64,000 nt of DNA. Origin: Corynebacterium sp. TAE3-ERU16. Its GTDB lineage: Bacteria; Actinomycetota; Actinomycetes; Mycobacteriales; Mycobacteriaceae. Below, one piece after another: positions 44,204 to 53,015 of the stretch. The DNA lies in NCBI RefSeq assembly GCF_019209935.1, contig NZ_JAHUTN010000003.1, positions 62,001 through 126,000 of the forward strand. Direction: 5' to 3'. Position 1 is the first letter of the stretch. Each line of letters opens with the position of its first letter. Made by a program: the position numbers and the translations under genes. The notes below the pieces were generated by a model that was given only the letters and a program-made list of their open reading frames with translations, was not told where the DNA came from and made no database searches.

Positions 44204-45700
44204 ATGAACCCTCGGAAGATCGGCGTGACAGAAGTAGCACTGCGCGATGCACACCAGTCCCTGATGGCCACCCGCATGGCCATGGAGGACATGACGGGCA
44301 TCTGCGAGGACATCGACAAGGCCGGGTACTGGAGCGTTGAGTGCTGGGGCGGGGCGACGTTCGACGCCTGCATCCGCTTCCTCAACGAGGACCCCTGGGA
44401 ACGGCTGCGCACCTTCCGCAAGCTGCTGCCCAACTCGAAACTCCAGATGCTGCTCCGCGGCCAGAACCTGCTCGGCTACCGCCACTACGAGGACATGGTG
44501 GTGGACAAGTTCGTGGAACTGTCCGCGGAGAACGGCATGGACATCTTCCGCGTGTTCGACGCCCTCAACGACCCCCGGAACCTCGAGCACGCCATGGCCG
44601 CGGTGAAGAACGTCGGCAAGCACGCCCAGGGCACGATCTGCTACACCGTCTCCCCGCTGCACACCGTGGAGGGCTACGTCGAACAGGCGGGACGCCTGCT
44701 GGACATGGGCGCGGACTCCATCGCCCTGAAGGACATGGCCGCGCTGCTCAAACCGCAGCCCGCCTACGACATCATCCGCGGCATCAAGGAAACCTACGGC
44801 GAGGACACGCAGATCAACGTCCACTGCCACTCCACCACCGGCGTCACCCTGGTGACCCTGATGAAGGCCATCGAGGCCGGCGCCGACGTCGTCGACACCG
44901 CGATATCGTCGATGTCGCTCGGCCCGGGACACAACCCCACCGAGTCCCTCGTCGAGATGCTCGAGGGCACCGACTACACCACCGGCCTCGACATGGAGCG
45001 GCTCATCACGATCCGCGACCACTTCAAGGAAGTCCGCCCCAAGTACGCCGAGTTCGAGTCGAAGACACTGGTGGACACCAACATCTTCCTCTCCCAGATC
45101 CCCGGCGGCATGCTGTCCAACATGGAGTCCCAGCTCAAGGCACAGGGCGCGGGCGACCGCATCGACGAGGTCATGCGGGAGGTCCCCGTGGTCCGCAAGG
45201 ACGCCGGCTACCCGCCGCTGGTGACCCCGAGCTCCCAGATCGTCGGTACGCAGGCCGTGTTCAACGTGCTCATGGGCCGGTACAAGGTCCTGACCGCCGA
45301 GTTCGCCGACCTCATGCTCGGCTACTACGGCGAGTGCATCGGTGAGCGCAACCCGGAACTCATCGAGCAGGCCAAGAACCAGACCAAGAAGGAACCCATC
45401 ACCTGCCGCCCGGCGGACCTCCTCGACCCCGAGTGGGACGAACTCGTCGAGCAGGCCGCGGCCCTCGAGGGAGCCGACGGCTCCGACGAGGACGTGATGA
45501 CCAACGCCCTGTTCCCCGGCGTCGCCCCCGGATTCTTCACCACCCGCGACGAGGGCCCGAAGTCCGTCGGCAAGACGAAGGAACAGCTCGAGGCCGAGAA
45601 GCAGGCCGCCAAGGAGGGCGCCTCGGCCGTGCGCGAACCGATCACCTACCGGGTCTCCGTCGGCGGCCGCAGCCAGACCGTCCGCGTCGAACCCGCGTAG
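44204..45700 (+). CDS. Transcarboxylase 5S subunit (pyruvate/oxaloacetate carboxyltransferase)
   Basis: A 498-residue subunit of methylmalonyl-CoA:pyruvate carboxyltransferase. The 5S subunit moves CO2 between oxaloacetate/pyruvate and biotin. Features of the DRE-TIM carboxyltransferase are EVALRDAHQSLMATRM near 9-24, LQMLLRGQNLLGYRHYEDM near 84-102, the metal ligands in DSIALKDMAALLKP and INVHCHSTTGVT near 180-215, and the carbamylated-Lys region in LKDM. Length is close to the Propionibacterium 5S protein. TTGGAGG 5 bp before ATG is the ribosome binding site. First gene of a four-gene operon with 12S, a 99-residue protein and 1.3S; a decarboxylase alpha-subunit role is the alternative, but no membrane beta subunit is present. 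Confidence 0.88.
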   Translation: MNPRKIGVTEVALRDAHQSLMATRMAMEDMTGICEDIDKAGYWSVECWGGATFDACIRFLNEDPWERLRTFRKLLPNSKLQMLLRGQNLLGYRHYEDMVVDKFVELSAENGMDIFRVFDALNDPRNLEHAMAAVKNVGKHAQGTICYTVSPLHTVEGYVEQAGRLLDMGADSIALKDMAALLKPQPAYDIIRGIKETYGEDTQINVHCHSTTGVTLVTLMKAIEAGADVVDTAISSMSLGPGHNPTESLVEMLEGTDYTTGLDMERLITIRDHFKEVRPKYAEFESKTLVDTNIFLSQIPGGMLSNMESQLKAQGAGDRIDEVMREVPVVRKDAGYPPLVTPSSQIVGTQAVFNVLMGRYKVLTAEFADLMLGYYGECIGERNPELIEQAKNQTKKEPITCRPADLLDPEWDELVEQAAALEGADGSDEDVMTNALFPGVAPGFFTTRDEGPKSVGKTKEQLEAEKQAAKEGASAVREPITYRVSVGGRSQTVRVEPA

Positions 45701-45753
45701 AGCTCTCCCCCATCCCCCTGCACCACCCCAGCACGAAGGAGCACGATAGTCCG

Positions 45754-47307
45754 ATGGCGCAAGACAACATGGACACCCGCCTGACCGAACTCGCCGAACG
45801 TCGGGCGAAGGTCTTCGCCGGCGGCGGAGAGAAGAAGATCGAGGCCCAGCACGAACGCGGCAAGCTCTCCGCCCGCGAACGCGTCGACCTGCTCATCGAC
45901 GAGGGCACCTTCCAGGAGACCGGGGCCTTCACCACCCACCGCTCCACCCACTTCGGACTGGACAAGGCGACCCTGCCCGCCGACGGCGTGGTCACCGGGT
46001 CCGGCGCCGTCTACGGCCGCCCGATCCACGTCGCCTCCCAGGACTTCACCGTCATGGGCGGCTCCGCCGGCGAGGAACAGTCCAACAAGGTGGCCGCGAT
46101 GATGCAGGCCTCCGCCACCACCGGCACCCCCTTCGTCCTGATCAACGACTCCGGCGGAGCGCGCGTCCAGGAGGGCATCGGCTCGCTCTCCGGGTACGGG
46201 AAGGTGTTCTACAACAACGTCCTGCTGTCCGGCCTCGTGCCGCAGATCTCCATCATCGCCGGCCCCTGCGCCGGCGGCGCGGCCTACTCCCCCGCACTGA
46301 CGGACTTCGTCATCCAGACCCGCAAGGCCAACATGTTCATCACCGGGCCCGGAGTCATCAAGACCGTCACCGGTGAGGACGTCACCGCCGAGTTCCTCGG
46401 CGGCGCCGATTCGCACATGTCCAAGGCCGGCAACATCGACTTCATCGCCGAGGACGACGAGCAGGCCATCCTCATCACGCAGAAACTGCTGAGTTTCCTG
46501 CCGCAGAACAACACCGAGGAACCGCCGCTGGTCAACCCCGACGAAATCGTCGAATCCGACCCCGCCCTCCGCGACATCGTCCCCGTCGACGGCCGCCGCG
46601 GCTATGACGTCCGCGACGTCATCGGACGCATCGTCGACCACGGTGACTTCCTCGAGGTCCAGGCCGGCTTCGCCCGCTCGTTGGTCGTCGGTTTCGGCCG
46701 CATGATCGGCCGGACCGTCGGGTTCATCGCCAACCAGCCCAGCGTCATGTCCGGCGTGCTCGACATCGACTCCTCCGACAAGGCCTGCAAGTTCATCCGC
46801 TTCTGCAACGCCTTCAACATCCCCCTGGTCACCCTCGTCGACGTCCCCGGCTTCATGCCCGGCGTCTCCCAGGAACACGGCGGCATCATCCGCCACGGCG
46901 CCAAGGTCCTCTACGCCTACTCCGCAGCCAGCGTCCCGAAGATCACCATCGTCCTGCGCAAGGCCTACGGCGGCGCCTACGTCGCGATGTGCTCCAAGGA
47001 CCTCGGAGCGGACAAGGTCTTCGCCTGGCCCACCGCCGAAATCGCCGTCATGGGTGCCGAAGGCGCCGTCAACGTCGTCTTCCGCCGCGAGATCGCCGCG
47101 GCCGACGACCCCGAGGCACGCCGCGCGGAACTCGTCCAGGAATACAGGGACACCTTCTCCTCGCCGTACATGGCCGCCAGCCGCGGGCTGGTCGACGAGA
47201 TCATCGACCCCGCCGACACCCGCCGGGAGATCGCCCACGCCCTCGAACTGCTGGCCAACAAGCGGGTACACCGGCCCGCTAAGAAGCACGGCCTCGGACC
47301 GGTGTAA
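45754..47307 (+). CDS. Transcarboxylase 12S subunit (methylmalonyl-CoA carboxyltransferase)
   Basis: A 517-residue crotonase-fold carboxyltransferase that transfers CO2 between (S)-methylmalonyl-CoA and biotin. Acyl-CoA and biotin oxyanion motifs are visible: GGSAGEEQSNKVAAMMQ near 101-117, INDSGGARVQEGIGSLSGYG near 130-149, IIAGPCAGGAAYSPALTDF near 168-186, VDVPGFMPGVSQEHGGIIRH near 364-383, and RKAYGGAYVAMCSKDLGAD near 403-421. It closely resembles propionyl-CoA carboxylase beta chains; operon context decides the 12S call. ATG 45754 has GAAGGAGC about 12-19 bp upstream. It follows the 5S gene after 53 bp and precedes the 99-residue gene by 62 bp. Confidence 0.87.
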   Translation: MAQDNMDTRLTELAERRAKVFAGGGEKKIEAQHERGKLSARERVDLLIDEGTFQETGAFTTHRSTHFGLDKATLPADGVVTGSGAVYGRPIHVASQDFTVMGGSAGEEQSNKVAAMMQASATTGTPFVLINDSGGARVQEGIGSLSGYGKVFYNNVLLSGLVPQISIIAGPCAGGAAYSPALTDFVIQTRKANMFITGPGVIKTVTGEDVTAEFLGGADSHMSKAGNIDFIAEDDEQAILITQKLLSFLPQNNTEEPPLVNPDEIVESDPALRDIVPVDGRRGYDVRDVIGRIVDHGDFLEVQAGFARSLVVGFGRMIGRTVGFIANQPSVMSGVLDIDSSDKACKFIRFCNAFNIPLVTLVDVPGFMPGVSQEHGGIIRHGAKVLYAYSAASVPKITIVLRKAYGGAYVAMCSKDLGADKVFAWPTAEIAVMGAEGAVNVVFRREIAAADDPEARRAELVQEYRDTFSSPYMAASRGLVDEIIDPADTRREIAHALELLANKRVHRPAKKHGLGPV

Positions 47308-47369
47308 ACCACACACCCCACAAGCACAGCGCCCCGAACAACCCCGCACCCAGCCCACAGGAGAACACA

Positions 47370-47669
47370 GTGAGCGGCACCACGCCGAACCCCGCCGACC
47401 GGGACGACCTCGAAGCACGACTCAAGGTCACCGAGGACACGCTCAAGACCATGAGCAGGCGGATCGACCAGCTCGAGCGGGAACTCGACGAACTCCGGCG
47501 CCGTTCCGACGTCGAGATCCCCGACGACATCCTCATGGCGATCTCCGCCGCGGTGTCCGCCTACCTCGGTAACTCCGGCAAGGTCCGCGCCGTCCGTTTC
47601 CACCGGCACCGCACCTGGGCCCAGCAGGGACGCCGCGCGGCCCAGATCCACCACCGCACCCAGATGTAA
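47370..47669 (+). CDS. Small transcarboxylase-associated protein
   Basis: A 99-residue soluble protein. Residues about 10-48 form a charged, heptad-like segment (RLKVTEDTLKTMSRRIDQLE) likely to be a coiled coil. The rest, IPDDILMAISAAVSAYLGNS followed by the basic VRAVRFHRHRTWAQQGRR tail, resembles the small gamma/delta-like protein encoded in methylmalonyl-CoA decarboxylase and carboxyltransferase operons. It lacks a transmembrane anchor. GTG start with CAGGAG 6 bp upstream. Between the 12S and 1.3S genes; it may help assemble the complex, which is inference. Confidence 0.65.
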   Translation: MSGTTPNPADRDDLEARLKVTEDTLKTMSRRIDQLERELDELRRRSDVEIPDDILMAISAAVSAYLGNSGKVRAVRFHRHRTWAQQGRRAAQIHHRTQM

Positions 47670-47753
47670 CCCGACCGACAACACCCCACCCGGGCGCACC
47701 GAAACCCGCGCCGCCGAAACCCAGCTGATCGCCCCCAAAGGAGCACACCGCAC

Positions 47754-48119
47754 ATGAAACTCAAGGTCACCGTCAACGGCGTCGCCTACTCCGTCGATGT
47801 GGAGGTCGAGGAGGAGCAGCGGACCCTCGGTCCCGTGATCTCCATGGGCTCGAGCCCCGTCAACACCCCGGCGGCACCGACCACCGCATCCGTCCAGGGC
47901 GTGTCCTCGAACGCGGTCGTCGCTCCCCTGGCCGGCAGCGTGTCCAAGGTCCTGATCAACGAGGGCGACACCATCGAGCAGGGCCAGGTTCTCCTCGTCC
48001 TCGAGGCCATGAAGATGGAAACCGAGATCACCGCGCCCGCAGGCGGAACCGTCGCATCCCTCCCCGTCAGTGTCGGCGAATCCGTGCAGGGCGGACAGGT
48101 TCTAGTGGAGATCGGTTAG
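47754..48119 (+). CDS. Transcarboxylase 1.3S biotin carboxyl carrier protein
   Basis: A 121-residue biotinyl carrier. The N-terminal [18 protein letters not shown] resembles the Propionibacterium 1.3S start that binds the 5S and 12S subunits. An Ala/Pro/Thr linker spans about 36-52, and the biotinyl domain has [10 protein letters not shown] near 83-92, with the biotinylated Lys at about 87. AAAGGAG before ATG is a ribosome binding site. Last gene of the operon; DNA immediately after its stop becomes strongly AT-rich, so an insert starts at this point. Confidence 0.93.
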   Translation: MKLKVTVNGVAYSVDVEVEEEQRTLGPVISMGSSPVNTPAAPTTASVQGVSSNAVVAPLAGSVSKVLINEGDTIEQGQVLLVLEAMKMETEITAPAGGTVASLPVSVGESVQGGQVLVEIG

Positions 48120-48798
48120 GTCAGTTCTGGCATGGACTCCCGGCTTTTGATGTAGCTGACTGCGGCAAAACACTATGTAAGAGGGCGCTGCTAGGAAAAA
48201 CCCACGTAAACCTGAATCCCGAATTATTATCTAGACAGTGTACCTACATACAGACGCGACATGACCGAAAAAGATTAAAAATAACAAGACAGTTAATCAA
48301 AGAGATTACCCCCTAAGCACATACTCGTCCATAACGTAAGTATTGGGAATATCAATTTCGGAACACTCATCTTAGGACCAGTCAGACCCCCTTTGGTTAT
48401 CCATTCAGAGCCCCGATTTGATCTAGGGATATAGTATAATAAATTGGCGAATTTCGTACCCAAAACACTCAACAAACACTGACCTACTCCAACGGAAAAT
48501 TAAACCACTCAAAGATAAACTAAAAAAATAGACCGTCAGACCTTCCATAGGCGCCCCAAGAATATCTTGAGCTTTCACCAGGTGCTTCTCGCACAACTCA
48601 GAGAAATTACTCCGTCACACCAATCCCAACGGCAAAACGGAGAGAATCACCAATACTCAATAATAAAGTGGAGACCAACGTAAATAAATACACATGCTAT
48701 CTGGAGGCACCGCTGCGAGAACTACTCCGACACCCCCAGAAGAAGCACCAATACTACATTGACCCCGATCCAACAAACGGCGAAATCAACGACACAGG
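48120..48798. other. AT-rich stretch without a recognised gene
   Basis: About 680 bp with GC far below the window average. One plus-strand frame stays open for about 83 codons (48551-48802) and encodes LEAPLRELLRHPQKKHQYYI and DPDPTNGEINDTG before a TAG that overlaps the stop of the opposing hydrolase gene. It has no start codon and no recognised homology. A second 60-codon open stretch follows the biotin carrier stop. They could be remnants of genes lost from the insert. No terminator, inverted repeat or tRNA is evident. Confidence 0.3.
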
Positions 48799-50481
48799 CT
48801 AGGAGGACACAGAGACAGAGCGCAACCGAAACCAAGATTCCTGAGTGACGGGGAAATAAAACTTGTTCCCAGCCGAAGTGTCCGATATCAATTCGCCTGA
48901 AGGATGTTTATGTTGATTTCCAATTCCAAAACTAGCAAAATAAACTAAAGGATCAAATACAGTAAAAAGTTCCCTACAACCATCTTTACGCGCTCCATGA
49001 TGAGGAAGATCAAGCACAAAGACAGAAGCATTCGCTGGAACATCCATAGGTCCAGTAAGGCAATTTTTTTCAAAACTCATCTTCAGACTTCCAAGCCTTG
49101 AGATAATACTTTCTTGCAATTTCTTACACTTTTCATCGTCTCCTAAATTCGAGTCGCCAGTATACAAGAAGGATAGCCCAAGATCGTCCGACCTAGGTTT
49201 CAGTAGCATAGTGTTTTTCACTACCCAACCTTCGAAGTCACTCTCCTGAGCAGGGTGACCAGAAACTCCAAACTCCACAACTTTTTGGGCAATCATTTCC
49301 CGAAAGATAGAAGCAGGAACTGGCGCACCTGGGAAAAACAACTCCAGAACGTCAGAGTAAGTTTCTTCTATTTTGTCGTCAAAATTACTGTAACAATCAT
49401 CGCTCGCAAGACCAACGGAAATTAGATGCTGAATATTCCCCGCTCTTTCTTCTCCGCCTCTAGCAAATGAGGTTAACTGCACTCCAGCAATAGTAAACAA
49501 CGGGAAACTCAGAACTATTAAGGAATGCTCATTGTGAACAGTCTTTTTATTGACGGATACTTTTTCCTTTTCTTCAAGATAATCGACAATTTTCGTTTTT
49601 ATTGCACTGCCCGCTATATTTAGATGTGATAATTCTACTAATTCACTTAGTAAATTAGAAAATTCTTTCGTTTTAGTGTCGTCACTTCTCATTTTTTCAA
49701 AAGAGCTTTTATGACGCCCCTCAATGAACGCAAAAAACGACCATAGCGGTGTCAGTATTTTTGATCTAGCATCGGACAAGAGGACAGTAGCTGAACCAGT
49801 CTCCTTGAGAGATCGTCCAATCGACTCTCCCAGATTTTTCCGAGACAACACAGTCCCCGATGTAAAATCGAAATCTACCTTAACAAAACCATCGTCATTC
49901 CGTTCATCGCTATTACTGTCAGCAACAGTAAAAACTGTTTCCGAGTCGTCCGACTCGCTACCTTCACGGCTGATTATTTTTTCCCGAAGCCATCCACTTC
50001 GATCAACACAATAGTGTATAAAATCGCCATCAGTAAATATTGAACGTTCACCTCGTTCCAATAGATCTAGCAGCGAGAACAAAACATCTCTTCTGGAATA
50101 AGGTGCCACTACGATTGACCGAATATCAAATTCTTCACGAAGTTGCCTTAAGCCACTTATATGGTCGAAATCAAAGTGACTTAAAAAGAGAACGTTAATT
50201 TCTGGATTTAATTTGGTATTACAGAATGTTTCTTTAAGTAAATTTATCGATTGCTCTATGTTTTTTGAACGGCTCCACTTTTCTGGTGTATTTTTTCCTT
50301 TTTTACACTTCGGTTTCGTTGCAGTGGAGCCACAATCGTACACCCAAGTAAACAATTGCTCATAATCAGCGCCTACATGCTCGCTATTGCTAGAATAATT
50401 TCTACATATTCTCCCTGCCTGAAAACCACCTTGGCCGACAGGAAGCTGCAGATTCTCAACCCAAATGTTTTCCATACTCAC
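48799..50481 (-). CDS. Metallo-beta-lactamase-fold hydrolase (ComEC-like), accessory
   Basis: A 560-residue protein with metallo-beta-lactamase ligands: SHFDFDHISGL with HxDxDH at 102-107, LYTGDSNLGD near 435-444 (metal-bridging Asp), DLPHHGARKDG near 491-501, and NQHKHPSGE near 522-530. The spacing resembles the hydrolase domain of ComEC/Rec2-type nucleases, but there is no transmembrane part. A 270-residue insertion of unknown fold separates the first two motifs. Codon use is strongly AT-rich, unlike neighbours, indicating transfer. GTG 50479-50481 starts right after the flavin-reductase stop; AAAGGA lies 5 bp upstream within that gene. ATG 50473-50475 is the alternative. Function and substrate unknown. 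Confidence 0.75.
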   Translation of the reverse strand: MSMENIWVENLQLPVGQGGFQAGRICRNYSSNSEHVGADYEQLFTWVYDCGSTATKPKCKKGKNTPEKWSRSKNIEQSINLLKETFCNTKLNPEINVLFLSHFDFDHISGLRQLREEFDIRSIVVAPYSRRDVLFSLLDLLERGERSIFTDGDFIHYCVDRSGWLREKIISREGSESDDSETVFTVADSNSDERNDDGFVKVDFDFTSGTVLSRKNLGESIGRSLKETGSATVLLSDARSKILTPLWSFFAFIEGRHKSSFEKMRSDDTKTKEFSNLLSELVELSHLNIAGSAIKTKIVDYLEEKEKVSVNKKTVHNEHSLIVLSFPLFTIAGVQLTSFARGGEERAGNIQHLISVGLASDDCYSNFDDKIEETYSDVLELFFPGAPVPASIFREMIAQKVVEFGVSGHPAQESDFEGWVVKNTMLLKPRSDDLGLSFLYTGDSNLGDDEKCKKLQESIISRLGSLKMSFEKNCLTGPMDVPANASVFVLDLPHHGARKDGCRELFTVFDPLVYFASFGIGNQHKHPSGELISDTSAGNKFYFPVTQESWFRLRSVSVSS

Positions 50482-50988
50482 CTAGATCCTTTCGCTATTG
50501 TCAAAACTCTTGTCACGCATTAAATGTCCTCTAAAATAACTTAGAGGATAAGATTCTGAGTTCTGGTCCGATTTTGTGACTTTGATAGTTAGGATAGTGT
50601 GGTCCCCACCTTCATACCACGAATCTACCACCCCCAGGAACCACGCCACAGCACCTTTGACAAAGGGCACACCAATCTCCCCCCGTCGTTCGATCTCCAC
50701 ACCCGCAAAACGGTCGTCCACGTGTCGAGCAAACTGCACCGCCAGTTCGAGCTGATCCGACGCGAGCACCGAGATGCCGATCTCACGGCCGACAGCCAGG
50801 TGCGGCAATGATTTGGACTTGTTCTCGATGCACACGACCACCATTGCGGGTTCGAGGGACAGTGACGCGAAGGCGCTGACTGTCAGCCCAATGTCTTTCC
50901 CCTCGGAATGGGTGGTCACCACCGTCACCCCGGAGGGGAACGATCCGACAGCGGTGCGTAGTTCGAGGCCCGATACCGTTTCAGTCAT
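50482..50988 (-). CDS. Flavin reductase domain protein with AT-rich 3' end
   Basis: A 168-residue member of the HpaC/RutF-like flavin reductase family that supplies reduced FMN/FAD to a partner oxygenase. The N-terminal half has AVGSFPSGVTVVTTHSEG near 12-29, GLTVSAFASLSLEPAMVVVC near 34-53 and the GISVLASDQLELAVQFA segment near 71-87. The last 60 codons are AT-rich like the adjoining hydrolase, whereas the first 100 have the GC-rich codon use of the chromosome. The C-terminal PLSYFRGHLM is typical for the family, so the gene appears to have been completed by imported DNA. No partner oxygenase is in the window. ATG 50986-50988 chosen; GTG two codons upstream is possible. Confidence 0.8.
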   Translation of the reverse strand: MTETVSGLELRTAVGSFPSGVTVVTTHSEGKDIGLTVSAFASLSLEPAMVVVCIENKSKSLPHLAVGREIGISVLASDQLELAVQFARHVDDRFAGVEIERRGEIGVPFVKGAVAWFLGVVDSWYEGGDHTILTIKVTKSDQNSESYPLSYFRGHLMRDKSFDNSERI

Positions 50989-51125
50989 GGTCACCTACTC
51001 TACCCTCTGATTTCCGGGACTGAAGAGCATGGAAACTGGTTCGGTCAGCGAAAAACGGACAACCAACGGGTATCTTGGGCGAGTACGCATCCGTGGCATC
51101 GACGATGCAGACACAGGACACGAAA

Positions 51126-51182
51126 GAACCGCCACCTCACCGGCACCCCCATCAAGGGGAAGAAACGGCGGGGTGGCGGTTC
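51126..51182 (-). terminator. Hairpin downstream of serA
   Basis: GAACCGCCACC (51126-51136) pairs with GGTGGCGGTTC (51172-51182); the long loop can form a smaller internal CCCC/GGGG hairpin. It starts 18 bp after the serA stop on the minus strand. No strong U-tract. Confidence 0.55.
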
Positions 51183-51199
51183 GTCGAACGACCGATCTA

Positions 51200-52795
51200 T
51201 CAGGCCCCGAAGTCGACCTGGAAGGCGGTTGCGTCGAGATCGGCGCTGATGGCCTCGACGATCTTCTCGGGCACCTCGGCGTCGACGCGGAGGATCAGGG
51301 TCGCGCCCTCACCAGAGGCGTCCTGCGACAGTGCGGCGGCGACGATGTTGATGCCCTCGCCACCGAGATGGGTGCCGACCTTGCCCAGTGCGCCGGGCTG
51401 GTCCGTGTAGTGGAGGAACAGGTTGCGGCCCTCGGCGCGCATGTCGAGTCCGCGGCCGTTGAGGCGCACGATCTTCTCCACGCGGTCGAGGCCGGCGAGG
51501 GTACCGACGACGGTGGCGGTGGAGCCGTCGGAGGCGATGGCCTTGACCTCGACGGCGGAGCGGTGGCTGACCGCCTCGCTCTCGGTGTTGACGGTGACCT
51601 CGACGCCACGCTCCTCGGCGATGCGGGGGGCGTTGACGAAGGTGACCTGCTCGTCGATCATCGAGGAGAACAGTCCACGCATGGCGGACAGGCCGAGGGC
51701 GTCGACCTTCTCGGTGGACAGCTCGCCGCGTGCGGTGACCTCGAGGGCGACCGGGGCGGTGTCGAGGAGTTCGCCGGCGACGAGGCCGAGCTTGCGGGAG
51801 AGGTCGAGCCAGAGGGCGACCTCTTCACCGACGCGGCCGCCGGAGACGTTCACGGCGTCGGGGACGAACTCGCCGGCGAGCGCCTTGAGCACGCTGTCGG
51901 CGACGTCGGTGCCGGCGCGGTCCTGGGCCTCGACGGTCGAGGCACCCAGGTGCGGGGTGACCACGACCTCCCTGAGACCGAACAGGGGCGAGTCGGTGCA
52001 GGGCTCGGAGGAGTAGACGTCGAAGCCTGCGCCGCGGATCTGGCCGGAGGTGATGGCGTCGGCGAGCGCCTGCTCGTCGACGAGACCGCCGCGGGCGGCG
52101 TTGATGATGATCTGTCCCTTCTTGGCCTTGGCGAGCAGCTCGGCGTCGAACATGCCGGCGGTCTCCTTGGTCTTGGGGAGGTGGATCGTCACGAAGTCAC
52201 TGCGGCCCATGAGGTCCTCGAGCTCGACGAGCTCGACGCCGAGCTGCGCGGCGCGCGCGGGGTTGGCGTAGGGGTCATAGGCGATGACGGTGGTCTCGAA
52301 GGCGGCGAGGCGCTGGGCGAAGAGCTGGCCGATGTGGCCGAAGCCGACGATGCCGACGGTCTTGCCGAAGATCTCGACGCCCTTGAAGGAGGAGCGCTTC
52401 CACTCGCCGTCGCGCAGGGTGGCGTCGGCGGCGGGGATCTGGCGGGCGGTGGACAGCAGCAGCGAGATGGCGTGCTCGCAGGCGGAGTGGATGTTGGAGG
52501 TCGGGGCGTTGGCCACCATGACGCCGCGCTCGGTGGCGGCCGCGATGTCGACGTTGTCCAGACCGACGCCGGCGCGGCCGACGATGGTCAGGTTCTTCGC
52601 CGCTTCGAGGACCTCACGGTCGACGGTGGTCGCGGAACGGACGAGCAGGGCGTCGGCGTCGCCGACTGCGGCGAGCAGCTCGGGTCGGTTGGGTCCGTCG
52701 ACCCAGCGCACCTCCACGCCGTCGCCGAGGGCGTCGACGGTGGACTGTGCGAGCTTGTCTGCGATGAGTACTACCGGGCGGCCATTCTGGCTCAC
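51200..52795 (-). CDS. serA: D-3-phosphoglycerate dehydrogenase
   Basis: First enzyme of serine biosynthesis (531 residues, the long actinobacterial form). Substrate and NAD domains contain VGRAGVGLDNVDI near 71-83, GKTVGIVGFGHIGQLFAQRL near 142-161, INAARGGLVDEQALADAI near 230-247 and TPHLGASTVEAQDRAG near 278-293. The extra regulatory domain (ASB, about 310-450) and C-terminal ACT domain (about 455-531, HYTDQPGALGKVGTHLGGEG) allow serine feedback. GTG 52793-52795 is chosen because CCAGGAG lies 9 bp upstream. It is followed by a hairpin; a 220-bp gap with its promoter separates it from the upstream lipoprotein. Confidence 0.95.
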   Translation of the reverse strand: MSQNGRPVVLIADKLAQSTVDALGDGVEVRWVDGPNRPELLAAVGDADALLVRSATTVDREVLEAAKNLTIVGRAGVGLDNVDIAAATERGVMVANAPTSNIHSACEHAISLLLSTARQIPAADATLRDGEWKRSSFKGVEIFGKTVGIVGFGHIGQLFAQRLAAFETTVIAYDPYANPARAAQLGVELVELEDLMGRSDFVTIHLPKTKETAGMFDAELLAKAKKGQIIINAARGGLVDEQALADAITSGQIRGAGFDVYSSEPCTDSPLFGLREVVVTPHLGASTVEAQDRAGTDVADSVLKALAGEFVPDAVNVSGGRVGEEVALWLDLSRKLGLVAGELLDTAPVALEVTARGELSTEKVDALGLSAMRGLFSSMIDEQVTFVNAPRIAEERGVEVTVNTESEAVSHRSAVEVKAIASDGSTATVVGTLAGLDRVEKIVRLNGRGLDMRAEGRNLFLHYTDQPGALGKVGTHLGGEGINIVAAALSQDASGEGATLILRVDAEVPEKIVEAISADLDATAFQVDFGA

Positions 52796-53015
52796 GTTCT
52801 TACTCCTGGAGTGCTGGTTGCGTCCGCGTCCGGGCAGGCACGACCGCGTCGGCCCGGGGCGGGTCCACGCCGGCAAAATGTGGCGTGCGACTGCGCTTCA
52901 GTCTAGACCGTGCTGTCCGTGTGTCCACCGCGGGTACCCACGGCGGAACGTTTGGTGACACACAACACAGTTTCCCTCACCGAACCTGCGGCTCCGGTGC
53001 CTGCGAAACGGGCGT

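Noticed and set aside
45646-47418. 590-codon minus-strand open frame
   Set aside because: Antisense shadow of the transcarboxylase 12S gene; Asp/Gly/Val-rich without motifs.
51029-52906. 625-codon plus-strand open frame
   Set aside because: Antisense shadow of serA; repetitive acidic composition.
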